Shown: in pieces, positions 15,136-21,593 of the stretch
How positions within the stretch are numbered: the first letter of the stretch is position 1
How the letters are laid out: each line of letters opens with the position of its first letter
Assembly: GCA_910587225.1 (NCBI GenBank)
Contig: CAJULT010000006.1
Span: 1-30,023, forward strand
DNA from: an uncultured Christensenellaceae bacterium
GTDB taxonomy: Bacteria > Bacillota > Clostridia > Christensenellales > UBA1242
Direction: 5' to 3'
Length of the DNA stretch: 30,023 bases
Program-made: the position numbers and the translations under genes
The notes under the pieces: model-generated
The model's database searches: none
What the model was told of the DNA's origin: nothing
Seen by the model: only the letters and a program-made list of their open reading frames with translations

Positions 15136-15663
15136 TTATGCTTTATCACTGCTTCCAAAGCCTTTGTCTGCTCTATCTGAGTTGAAACGGCAAAGCTCGT
15201 CATAAGATATTTCTTTTGTTTGAAAGTTTTCGATGCGATGAATTACCCCCTGGGCTATTGCTTTTTTAGTAGAGTGGACTATTGTGGGCGCAAGTTTAAG
15301 TTCTGGATGTTTCTCAAACAACTCTTTTTCATCAAGGTTTGAAAAAACTAGATTGTTTCCTGTTGCGTTAAAAATAGACACTTTGATTTCTCCGCGGTAG
15401 CCGCTATCTATCACGCCTGCATTTGTTTTTATACCTTTGCTGCCGGTGGAAGAACGTTCTTCAATCTGCATATAAAAGTTTTGACTGCATGCCCAAGCAA
15501 TACCTGTTGGTAAAAGTTTTAAAGCAAGTGGTGGAATAACTATGTATTCTTCTTCAAAGCAGGCATAAATATCATAGCCTGCATCCTCATCTTTTTTAGA
15601 GGGAATTATAGCCTTATCGCGCACTTTTGCAAAATAAATTTCATTTTCGCTGATTTTTGACAT
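15136..15663 (-). CDS. dut: dUTP diphosphatase (dUTPase)
   Basis: A trimeric-type dUTPase of about 175 residues, which hydrolyses dUTP to dUMP to keep uracil out of DNA. All five motifs are present: DAGYDIYA, IEERSSTGSKGI, NAGVIDSGYRGEI, QGVIHRI and the C-terminal RADKGFGSSDK. A stretch of roughly 35 residues between motifs 3 and 4 (VFSNLDEKELFEKHPELKLAPTIVHSTKKA) makes it longer than the usual 140-150 residues. I chose the ATG at 15663 because AAGGAGG is directly upstream; the in-frame start at 15690 has none. It is convergent with the unknown gene and divergent from rpmH. Confidence 0.92.
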   Translation of the reverse strand: MSKISENEIYFAKVRDKAIIPSKKDEDAGYDIYACFEEEYIVIPPLALKLLPTGIAWACSQNFYMQIEERSSTGSKGIKTNAGVIDSGYRGEIKVSIFNATGNNLVFSNLDEKELFEKHPELKLAPTIVHSTKKAIAQGVIHRIENFQTKEISYDELCRFNSDRADKGFGSSDKA

Positions 15664-15680
15664 GGCAGCCTCCTTAACTA

Positions 15681-15709
15681 ATAGTAGCATATTTAGCCTA
15701 GCCGGTCAA
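15681..15709 (-). promoter_or_regulatory. dut promoter
   Basis: On the minus strand TTGACC (15709-15704), a 17-base spacer and TACTAT (15686-15681), 17 bases before the dut ATG. Confidence 0.6.
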
Positions 15710-15726
15710 GTTTATGCAATTTTTTA

Positions 15727-15755
15727 TTGACAAAAGCAAAAGTTTTCTTTATAAT
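15727..15755 (+). promoter_or_regulatory. Consensus promoter of the rpmH operon
   Basis: A perfect TTGACA (15727-15732), a 17-base spacer and a perfect TATAAT (15750-15755), 32 bases before rpmH. It probably drives rpmH through jag. Confidence 0.85.
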
Positions 15756-15787
15756 AAAGTAGTTATCATAATAAAGGAGGACGTGAC

Positions 15788-15922
15788 ATGAAAAGGACAT
15801 ACCAGCCAAAGAAAAGACAAAGAAAGAAAGTTCATGGTTTTAGAGAAAGAATGAGAACCACTGGCGGAAGAAATGTTTTAAAAAGAAGAAGAAATCGTGG
15901 TAGAAGAAAACTTACTGCTTAA
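15788..15922 (+). CDS. rpmH: 50S ribosomal protein L34
   Basis: A 44-residue, very basic protein: MKRTYQPKKRQRKKVHGF, then RERMRTTGGRNVLKRRR and ending GRRKLTA. This is the complete canonical L34 sequence pattern and length. It binds 23S rRNA in the large subunit. An AAAGGAGG site lies 8 bases upstream. Its 3' end overlaps the reading frame of rnpA by 26 bases. Confidence 0.98.
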   Translation: MKRTYQPKKRQRKKVHGFRERMRTTGGRNVLKRRRNRGRRKLTA

Positions 15923-16244
15923 AACAAAAGAAAGGACTGACCATAGGTTAAAAAAGAATAGACATTTTAGTTATATTTACAGAAAGGGTGCGCGCAAAAG
16001 TAGCAAAAACTTCACCCTATACATTCTTCCAAGCAAGTACAAAAATTACCGCATAGGTTTCAGTGTGAACAAAAAAATAGGTAAGGCCAATGTAAGAAAT
16101 AGGCTAAAACGAAGACTTAGAGAAATTGTTCGCACAGAGAATTTACCTAAACCTTATTTCAATTATGTTTTACTTGCCCGTGAGGGAGCCGAGCTACTGC
16201 AATTTAATGAACTTAAAGCGCAAGTCGGGAAGCTTTTTGAATGA
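15897..16244 (+). CDS. rnpA: Ribonuclease P protein component
   Basis: A 115-residue basic protein that partners the RNase P RNA in removing tRNA 5' leaders. Recognisable are LKKNRHFSYIYRKG near the N-terminus, the RNR motif helix KANVRNRLKRRLREIVR (about 63-79) and DYVLLAR-like YFNYVLLARE. The only available in-frame start before the conserved region is the GTG at 15897, which lies inside rpmH, so the two genes overlap by 26 bases; the site before it is merely purine-rich (AAGAAGAAA). Translation is likely coupled to rpmH. The last four bases overlap yidD (ATGA). Confidence 0.95.
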   Translation: MVEENLLLKTKERTDHRLKKNRHFSYIYRKGARKSSKNFTLYILPSKYKNYRIGFSVNKKIGKANVRNRLKRRLREIVRTENLPKPYFNYVLLAREGAELLQFNELKAQVGKLFE

Positions 16245-16507
16245 AATATCTACTTTATCCCTTTAAACTTATTGTTAAGCTACCCGTCTATTTCTATAAA
16301 TATGTCATCTCACCTCTGCTTCCACATTGTTGCCGCTTTTACCCAACCTGCTCTAACTATTTTTTGCAGGCAGTAACAAGCTTTGGAGTTTTTAAAGGCG
16401 TAGCACTTGGTGCGAAGAGGATAGGAAGATGTCATCCGAAAAATGTAAATTATGGTTATGATCCATTGCCAATCAATATCAAAGGAGAGAGCAAATGGCT
16501 ATTTTAA
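16241..16507 (+). CDS. yidD: Membrane protein insertion efficiency factor YidD
   Basis: An 88-residue protein with an amphipathic N-terminal region and the family core YKYVISPLLPHCCRFYPTCSNYFLQAV, then GAKRIGRCHP and GYDPLP. It is membrane-associated and assists YidC-dependent insertion. It overlaps rnpA by 4 bases and yidC by 13 bases, so rnpA-yidD-yidC are translated as a coupled unit. Confidence 0.95.
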   Translation: MKYLLYPFKLIVKLPVYFYKYVISPLLPHCCRFYPTCSNYFLQAVTSFGVFKGVALGAKRIGRCHPKNVNYGYDPLPINIKGESKWLF

Positions 16508-17814
16508 GCATGCTGCTTGCGGTGAGTGAACCGACTGGCATGTGGGAAACAATTATCAAGGCCTTTGAAGGTGCGCTTGGAAACTATATCCTTGCAATCT
16601 TGCTGCTTACCGTTATCATTAGAATTATTTGGGCGCCTATCGATCTTCTCAATAGACGCCAAAATGCTAAAATGATGGCATCACAGGCTAAGATGCAACC
16701 TGAACTTGATAAACTTACCAAAAAATATGAGGGTAACCCACAATTATTAAACCAAAAGAAAAACGAACTGTACAAAAAGTATAACAAAGGCTCAATGGGC
16801 GGCTGCCTGTTCATGCTTGTGTTTATGGGGTTAAACTTAGCCCTGTTCTTAACACTTTGGACAGGAATTAACACTATGTCATCATTTAAGATTTATGAAA
16901 ATTATAGCAATCTTAAAAATGACTATGTGAACTGCCTTGTACTTGCTGATGAGTACATGGAAACCAACCCTACCGCAGAAGAAAATATTTTCAGAGATTT
17001 AACTGGACTTAAATTTGTAATTTCTGGACAGGGCGAAGAAAAGGTAATCAGCCTATATCGAGAGGAAACTCAAATTCTCGCACCTATCGCTTATCGCACC
17101 GACTTCTCAATTGCAGATGACGAGGCGACTGAGGATGTGAATGAGGCTGTTACTTCAAATTCCTATATCAAAGGTCTTATTGAAAAATATATTACAACCG
17201 AGACGCCTATTGTACTTGTAGAAGAAGTGAAAAATGAAGAAACTGGCGAAGTTATCACCGCTGGACTTACCTTCCCTGCAGCTTTCCAAAGCGTCGCTAT
17301 GGATGTGGTGGAAGCAAAGTATGTTCAAACCCAAGATAAGTTTTTGTGGATTGAGAACATCTGGATAGCAGATAGTCCTCTGCAAAATTCAGTATTTGAT
17401 TACAACAGCTTCGTAAAAAGCGTTGGAGCGGGAAACATTGATAAAGATGAAGAAGTTATTTATAATGCTTTCATGACTCAGCTTAGAACAGACAAAGGTC
17501 GCGCAAACGGTTACTTTATCTTAGCATTACTTTGCGTGGGAGTAAGTTTCCTTACAATGTACCTTTCAACAAGGCGCAAAAAGGGCGAACCAAAAGTTCA
17601 AGGCGGAAAGGCTATGCAAATTATCATGCCTATCATATTCGGTGTATTTGCCCTATTCTATAGCAGTGTGTTTGCTTTGTATATGGTTACTGGACAGATA
17701 ATAAGTGCATTGCTCATGCCACTACAAAACTTAATTTTGAGAAAATGGAATGATCATGACGATAAAAAGAAAGAAGATAAAGTTGAAGTTGTGGAGTACA
17801 GCAGAAAATTTTAG
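16495..17814 (+). CDS. yidC: Membrane protein insertase YidC with a large extracytoplasmic insert
   Basis: A YidC/Oxa1-type insertase of 439 residues, against about 260 for typical Firmicute SpoIIIJ/YidC. The core is intact: TM1 NYILAILLLTVIIRIIWAPI with the conserved groove Arg (R43), a basic coiled cytoplasmic hairpin (about 54-98), TM2 GCLFMLVFMGLNLALFLTLW (103-122), and C-terminal helices from about 338 (YFILALLCVGVSFLTMYLS; IIMPIIFGVFALFYSSVFALYMV; ISALLMPLQNLILRKW). Between TM2 and the next helix lies an acidic insert of about 205 residues (130-336), predicted outside the cell. No lipoprotein signal is seen at the N-terminus. AAAGGAGA precedes the ATG. Confidence 0.93.
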   Translation: MAILSMLLAVSEPTGMWETIIKAFEGALGNYILAILLLTVIIRIIWAPIDLLNRRQNAKMMASQAKMQPELDKLTKKYEGNPQLLNQKKNELYKKYNKGSMGGCLFMLVFMGLNLALFLTLWTGINTMSSFKIYENYSNLKNDYVNCLVLADEYMETNPTAEENIFRDLTGLKFVISGQGEEKVISLYREETQILAPIAYRTDFSIADDEATEDVNEAVTSNSYIKGLIEKYITTETPIVLVEEVKNEETGEVITAGLTFPAAFQSVAMDVVEAKYVQTQDKFLWIENIWIADSPLQNSVFDYNSFVKSVGAGNIDKDEEVIYNAFMTQLRTDKGRANGYFILALLCVGVSFLTMYLSTRRKKGEPKVQGGKAMQIIMPIIFGVFALFYSSVFALYMVTGQIISALLMPLQNLILRKWNDHDDKKKEDKVEVVEYSRKF

Positions 17815-17822
17815 GAGGGATT

Positions 17823-18605
17823 ATGTTATCAGCAGAAGGAACAGGAAAGACTATTGAAAAGGCTATTGAAGAAGCGCTCTTACAGCTTAAAGCGCCAAGA
17901 GAGGATGTCGATATTAAAATCTTAAATGAGGGTGGGCTTTTCAAGAAAGCAAAAGTACTTGTTAGCATTTCAGAAGATGCAAAAGATAAGTATGTCAAAC
18001 GTGCAGAAAAACGCAAAGAGGAAAAGGTAGAAGTTAAGCCTGAGCCTGTAAAAGTTCAAGCAGTAGAAACTAAACCTAAACCAAAGAAAGACAAAACAGA
18101 AGTAAAAGAAGAAGTCAACACAGTTGAAACTAAAATGACTATTGAAAAACAGACCAAGTCAGTCGACCCTATGCAGTTTCTAGAGGGCTTTTTCAAAGTG
18201 CTTGGCAAAGAGGTAGAAATCTCAACTTTGGAAGATGATCACTTTATCACCTATAACGTAACCGGTGAAAACCTTGGAGATGTTATTGGTAGAAGAGGTG
18301 AAACCTATTATGCTATTACAAGTTTACTTCTGGCAATTACTCCTCGCGGTGATAAGAAGATACTTCTTGATATCGCAGGTTATAAACAAAAGCGTGAGGA
18401 AAGCCTTGCTGCAACAGCAAAGAGAATTGCAGATAAAGTTGCAAAGAGTGGCAGATATACAAAGCTTGAACCTATGAAACCAAGCGAACGCCGAATCATC
18501 CATGCAGCACTTGCTGATGATGATCGCGTGACTACCCTTTCAAAAGGTACAGACCCACATAGATATGTAATAGTTTTCCCAAAGGAATATAAAGAGCGGT
18601 TTTAA
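17823..18605 (+). CDS. jag: RNA-binding protein KhpB/Jag
   Basis: A 260-residue protein with an N-terminal Jag-N domain (GTGKTIEKAIEEALLQL, ending GGLFKKAKVLVSI, about 1-52) and a Lys/Glu/Val-rich linker (about 60-110). A KH domain follows (IGRRGETYYAITSLL, about 115-190), then an R3H domain with MKPSERRIIHAAL (about 205-260). Jag/KhpB binds RNA and affects cell division and envelope synthesis in Firmicutes. It follows yidC by 8 bases with AGGAGG. Two terminators follow the stop. Confidence 0.95.
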   Translation: MLSAEGTGKTIEKAIEEALLQLKAPREDVDIKILNEGGLFKKAKVLVSISEDAKDKYVKRAEKRKEEKVEVKPEPVKVQAVETKPKPKKDKTEVKEEVNTVETKMTIEKQTKSVDPMQFLEGFFKVLGKEVEISTLEDDHFITYNVTGENLGDVIGRRGETYYAITSLLLAITPRGDKKILLDIAGYKQKREESLAATAKRIADKVAKSGRYTKLEPMKPSERRIIHAALADDDRVTTLSKGTDPHRYVIVFPKEYKERF

Positions 18606-18617
18606 ACCGCTTTTTTC
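18595..18617 (+). terminator. Terminator after jag (first)
   Basis: The hairpin AGCGGTTT-t-AAACCGCT overlaps the jag stop codon and is followed by TTTTT. Confidence 0.85.
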
Positions 18618-18640
18618 AGCCGTTGGCTGATATTAAGTAA

Positions 18641-18667
18641 AAAACTCGGTGTTCTCCGAGTTTTTTT
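18641..18667 (+). terminator. Terminator after jag (second)
   Basis: The hairpin AACTCGG-tgttct-CCGAGTT is followed by TTTTT. A small stem CAGCC-gtt-GGCTG (18617-18629) lies between the two terminators. The tandem arrangement separates the rpmH operon from mnmE. Confidence 0.85.
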
Positions 18668-18713
18668 GTATTAAAAAAGCTAAACAATAATTTAAAAACA
18701 AATTTTAAAAAGA

Positions 18714-18742
18714 TTGTATCTTACTTAATTTTGTGTTACAAT
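18714..18742 (+). promoter_or_regulatory. mnmE promoter, giving a leaderless transcript
   Basis: TTGTAT (18714-18719), a 17-base spacer and TACAAT (18737-18742). The mnmE ATG starts seven bases after the -10 box, where transcription itself should start. Confidence 0.6.
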
Positions 18743-18748
18743 AGTGGC

Positions 18749-20077
18749 ATGGAAAAAACGATAGCAAGCATTTCTACGCCACTTGGCAGAGGTGCAATTT
18801 CAATAGTGCGCATGAGCGGCAGTGACTCCTTAAAGATTGCCCGCAAGATTTTTTCATCTACAAATTTGAAATTCGATAGCATTACTCCCCGACTAATGTA
18901 TCTTGGAAACTTTGAACTTAACGGCGGAAGCGAAAAATGCTTTATGGTTTACTTCAAAGCTCCATATTCATATACCGGTGAAGACATGATTGAGTTTCAG
19001 GTGCATGGCGGAACGCTCGTTACCCAAAAAGTACTTGAACGTTTACTTGAAAAAGGGGCAGCTCTTGCTGGACCTGGTGAGTTTTCAAAGAGAGCTTTTG
19101 AGAATGGTAAAATTTCACTTGATGAGGCTGAGGCGATAGTTGACGAAATTAATGCTGAAAGTGAGGGACAATTAAAGTCAGCGCTTTCACTTGCCGGAGG
19201 AAAGCTTAAAGAAGAAGTTCTTGAAGTTCAGGGAAACCTTTTGAATATGCTTGCTCAAATAGAGGCAACGCTTGATTATCCCGAAGAAGATTTTGAAGAG
19301 GCGGTTAAAGATAGTATCTTTTATGAACTTGACGCTTTAGAGGCAAAAGTGGAGGGATTGATTTCTCAAAGTGATAAAGCAAAATATTTAACTGACGGCG
19401 TTAATATTTCCATTGTAGGTGCACCGAATGCTGGCAAGTCGAGCCTATTAAATGCAATACTTGGGCGTGACCGCGCTATCGTAACGGATATAGAAGGCAC
19501 TACTCGCGACACAATACGAGAAAGTATAAATTATCGCACAGTTAAATTTAATTTTGTGGATACCGCTGGCATTCGCGAAACCAGCGACCAAATTGAAAAA
19601 CTTGGAGTTGAGAAAAGCAAACAGTTAATTCAAGACGCTGATATTACCTTATTTGTAATTGACGGAAGTCGTGAAATGGTGAGCGCAGATGAAGAGGCAT
19701 ATAACCTTGCCAAGCTAGTTAATCATATAGTTGTAGTCAACAAGACTGACAAGAAAAGAGTTTTACCAAGGTTTAATGACGAAATTGAAATCTCTGCTCA
19801 AACTGGTAAGAATGTGGACAAACTTCTTGGCTTAATCTATGACAAGGTGATTAAAGATGAAATTGATTTCAATAAAGTTATGCTTACAAATGAGAGGCAG
19901 ATTGAAATTTTGAAGGAAGCAACACAGATTGCTAGCCAAATTAAAAATGAAAGCAGCATGGATGTAATTGCCATGCAAATAAAAAGTTTCTGGCAGACAC
20001 TAGGTAAAATAACAGGTCAGACCGAAAACGAAGAAATAATCGATTTAATATTTTCCAAGTTCTGCTTGGGTAAATAA
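18749..20077 (+). CDS. mnmE: tRNA uridine-5-carboxymethylaminomethyl modification GTPase MnmE
   Basis: A 442-residue GTPase that, with MnmG, modifies wobble U34 of certain tRNAs. It has an N-terminal folate-binding domain (TIASISTPLGRGAISIVRMSGSD; YSYTGEDMIEFQVHGG; GEFSKRAFENGKISLDEAEA). The G domain has G1 GAPNAGKSS (224-232), G2 EGTTRDT, G3 DTAGIRET and G4 NKTD. The C-terminus is IDLIFSKFCLGK with the invariant Cys-Leu-Gly-Lys. I chose the ATG at 18749, which begins the conserved N-terminus; the earlier in-frame TTG overlaps the -10 box. No ribosome site is visible. mnmG, its usual neighbour, is separated by an inserted gene. Confidence 0.96.
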   Translation: MEKTIASISTPLGRGAISIVRMSGSDSLKIARKIFSSTNLKFDSITPRLMYLGNFELNGGSEKCFMVYFKAPYSYTGEDMIEFQVHGGTLVTQKVLERLLEKGAALAGPGEFSKRAFENGKISLDEAEAIVDEINAESEGQLKSALSLAGGKLKEEVLEVQGNLLNMLAQIEATLDYPEEDFEEAVKDSIFYELDALEAKVEGLISQSDKAKYLTDGVNISIVGAPNAGKSSLLNAILGRDRAIVTDIEGTTRDTIRESINYRTVKFNFVDTAGIRETSDQIEKLGVEKSKQLIQDADITLFVIDGSREMVSADEEAYNLAKLVNHIVVVNKTDKKRVLPRFNDEIEISAQTGKNVDKLLGLIYDKVIKDEIDFNKVMLTNERQIEILKEATQIASQIKNESSMDVIAMQIKSFWQTLGKITGQTENEEIIDLIFSKFCLGK

Positions 20078-20079
20078 AA

Positions 20080-20107
20080 AAAAGACTTTCTAAAAAGCCT
20101 TTTTTAA
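20080..20107. terminator. Terminator between mnmE and the dual-RNxxxH gene
   Basis: An imperfect hairpin: AAAAAG pairs with CTTTTT, then after one mismatch CTTT pairs with AAAG. It has A and T flanks and lies between converging genes. It is weaker than others in the window. Confidence 0.55.
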
Positions 20108-21471
20108 TCATCTTCATTTTCTGATTTTTTATAGTCGACAAAGTCAAATAACGGCGATGTTTTTTTGGATAATTCTTTATTGTAATACTCATCACATTTT
20201 AAAAGTAATTGACTTACATCGAAAGTTTCACAAAACGATAGTTTAGACATGTCATATTCACCATCCTCCCTTTCCCAATCTTTCAAGGTGATAAATTGCT
20301 CGCTTGTGATAAACCGAGAATGGACAAAGCTATTACGGATATGTTCAGTACTATAGCGTTTATACTGAAAATAAATAAATGGATCAGAAATCATTGAGTC
20401 GAACATAAAACCAGCATAAAGCATAGAAATAAGATTGATATTATAATCATGATCAAGTAGACGCCATTTTTCCTCAGCGGGCAGTGAATCATCTCGGTAG
20501 GCTTCTTCAAGTATTTCGTGAGAAGATTGATCCACATTTCTAAGGAAAAAGTCCACAAGAATAAAGCCGAGCCGAGCGTAATCTTCAGAACGAAAGATCG
20601 GCAAAAAACTGTGTTTTTTTGCGACATATTTAGCAAGTTCGGTATCCGGCTTATCAGCACTTAAAAAATTATTATGCTTCCAACTTTTTGTCCAAGAGGC
20701 GATTTCATTGTGATAGGAAACGGTTTGCTGTTTTGTAAATGGAATTTCTTCTAAATAGAATATTTGATCATAGGGCGGCTCATCAAGGATTGCATAATCT
20801 TTTGTTTCTTGTATTAGTGTTTTTAAAACTGATATTTCGTGTTTTGTTAGGTTTTTAATTCCCTTTGTTGCATAGTATTTGTCAAATTTAAATGGAAAAC
20901 CATTTGGATTTTTGTTTTCAGATATATGATAAATGTTAAGCCTTTTAGCATCGAACAAGTTTGACATTATCTCACAAAAATCTTTGATAGTTATTTGTAT
21001 ATGAAACGGAACTGGCTCAACTTCGCTCAGCTCAATTTCAATATATATATCATCTCCTATTTTTTTTAGCTTATAAAGTGATTTGTCCTTATCGCTATGG
21101 CAGATTGCATTGCGTACAAAAGTGATGATTTTCTTATTGCTAAAAAATCGTCTGTCAGACGGATTTATAAAAATTGAATCAGGAATCGGAGTTGTTATAT
21201 CATCCTCTCGTAAAAAATCGACGAATCGTGAAAGTGTGTTGTCTTTAATCACAAAAAATGATTTTGATAAAGCGTAAAACTGACTTACATACAACATATC
21301 AGTATAATATTTTGCAGTGATATTATTGCTTTTCTTTTGAAAACTCATAATTAACGCAAACGCTTGATAAGCATTGATATCTGGTTTCGTGCTCCATATC
21401 GCCATTGTTTGCAAAGCGTCTCGCAAAAAGGTAGCGATTTCAAGTTTTGAGAAAGTATATTCTTTTTCCAA
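20104..21471 (-). CDS. Unknown protein with two RNxxxH motifs, candidate tandem-HEPN RNase
   Basis: A 455-residue cytoplasmic, helix-rich protein I cannot place in a named family. It carries two RNxxxH motifs in similar settings: FVRNAICHSD (R120, N121, H125) followed by charged residues and a beta pair (DDIYIEIELSE), and HIRNSFVHSR (R379, N380, H384) followed by a charged turn. RNxxxH preceded by a helix and followed by strands is the active-site signature of HEPN domains, many of them RNases in toxins, abortive-infection systems and anticodon nucleases. RNVDQSSH (311-318) is a looser third match. The start is TTG with AAGGAG upstream, supported by the frame and the divergent promoter. It splits mnmE from mnmG and looks more AT-rich than both. 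The HEPN call is inference from motifs. Confidence 0.7.
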   Translation of the reverse strand: MEKEYTFSKLEIATFLRDALQTMAIWSTKPDINAYQAFALIMSFQKKSNNITAKYYTDMLYVSQFYALSKSFFVIKDNTLSRFVDFLREDDITTPIPDSIFINPSDRRFFSNKKIITFVRNAICHSDKDKSLYKLKKIGDDIYIEIELSEVEPVPFHIQITIKDFCEIMSNLFDAKRLNIYHISENKNPNGFPFKFDKYYATKGIKNLTKHEISVLKTLIQETKDYAILDEPPYDQIFYLEEIPFTKQQTVSYHNEIASWTKSWKHNNFLSADKPDTELAKYVAKKHSFLPIFRSEDYARLGFILVDFFLRNVDQSSHEILEEAYRDDSLPAEEKWRLLDHDYNINLISMLYAGFMFDSMISDPFIYFQYKRYSTEHIRNSFVHSRFITSEQFITLKDWEREDGEYDMSKLSFCETFDVSQLLLKCDEYYNKELSKKTSPLFDFVDYKKSENEDD

Positions 21472-21490
21472 AATAGAACTCCTTGTATAT

Positions 21491-21519
21491 AGTTTACTTT
21501 ACTTTCACATATAAGTCAA
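21491..21519 (-). promoter_or_regulatory. Putative promoter of the dual-RNxxxH gene
   Basis: On the minus strand TTGACT (21519-21514), a 17-base spacer and TAAACT (21496-21491), just before AAGGAG and the TTG start. It is divergent from the mnmG promoter. Confidence 0.45.
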
Positions 21520-21556
21520 TAGGCAATTATCAAAATAGTAAAACTTAAAAAATGAA

Positions 21557-21589
21557 TTGACATTTTAAATAAAAAATATATACTATAAT
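21557..21589 (+). promoter_or_regulatory. mnmG promoter, start-codon-proximal
   Basis: A perfect TTGACA (21557-21562) is followed at 16 bases by TATACT (21579-21584); TATAAT (21584-21589) overlaps it at a spacing of 21. The ATG at 21594 is nine or four bases from these -10 boxes, so the message would have no usable leader. Confidence 0.6.
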
Positions 21590-21593
21590 TGCT

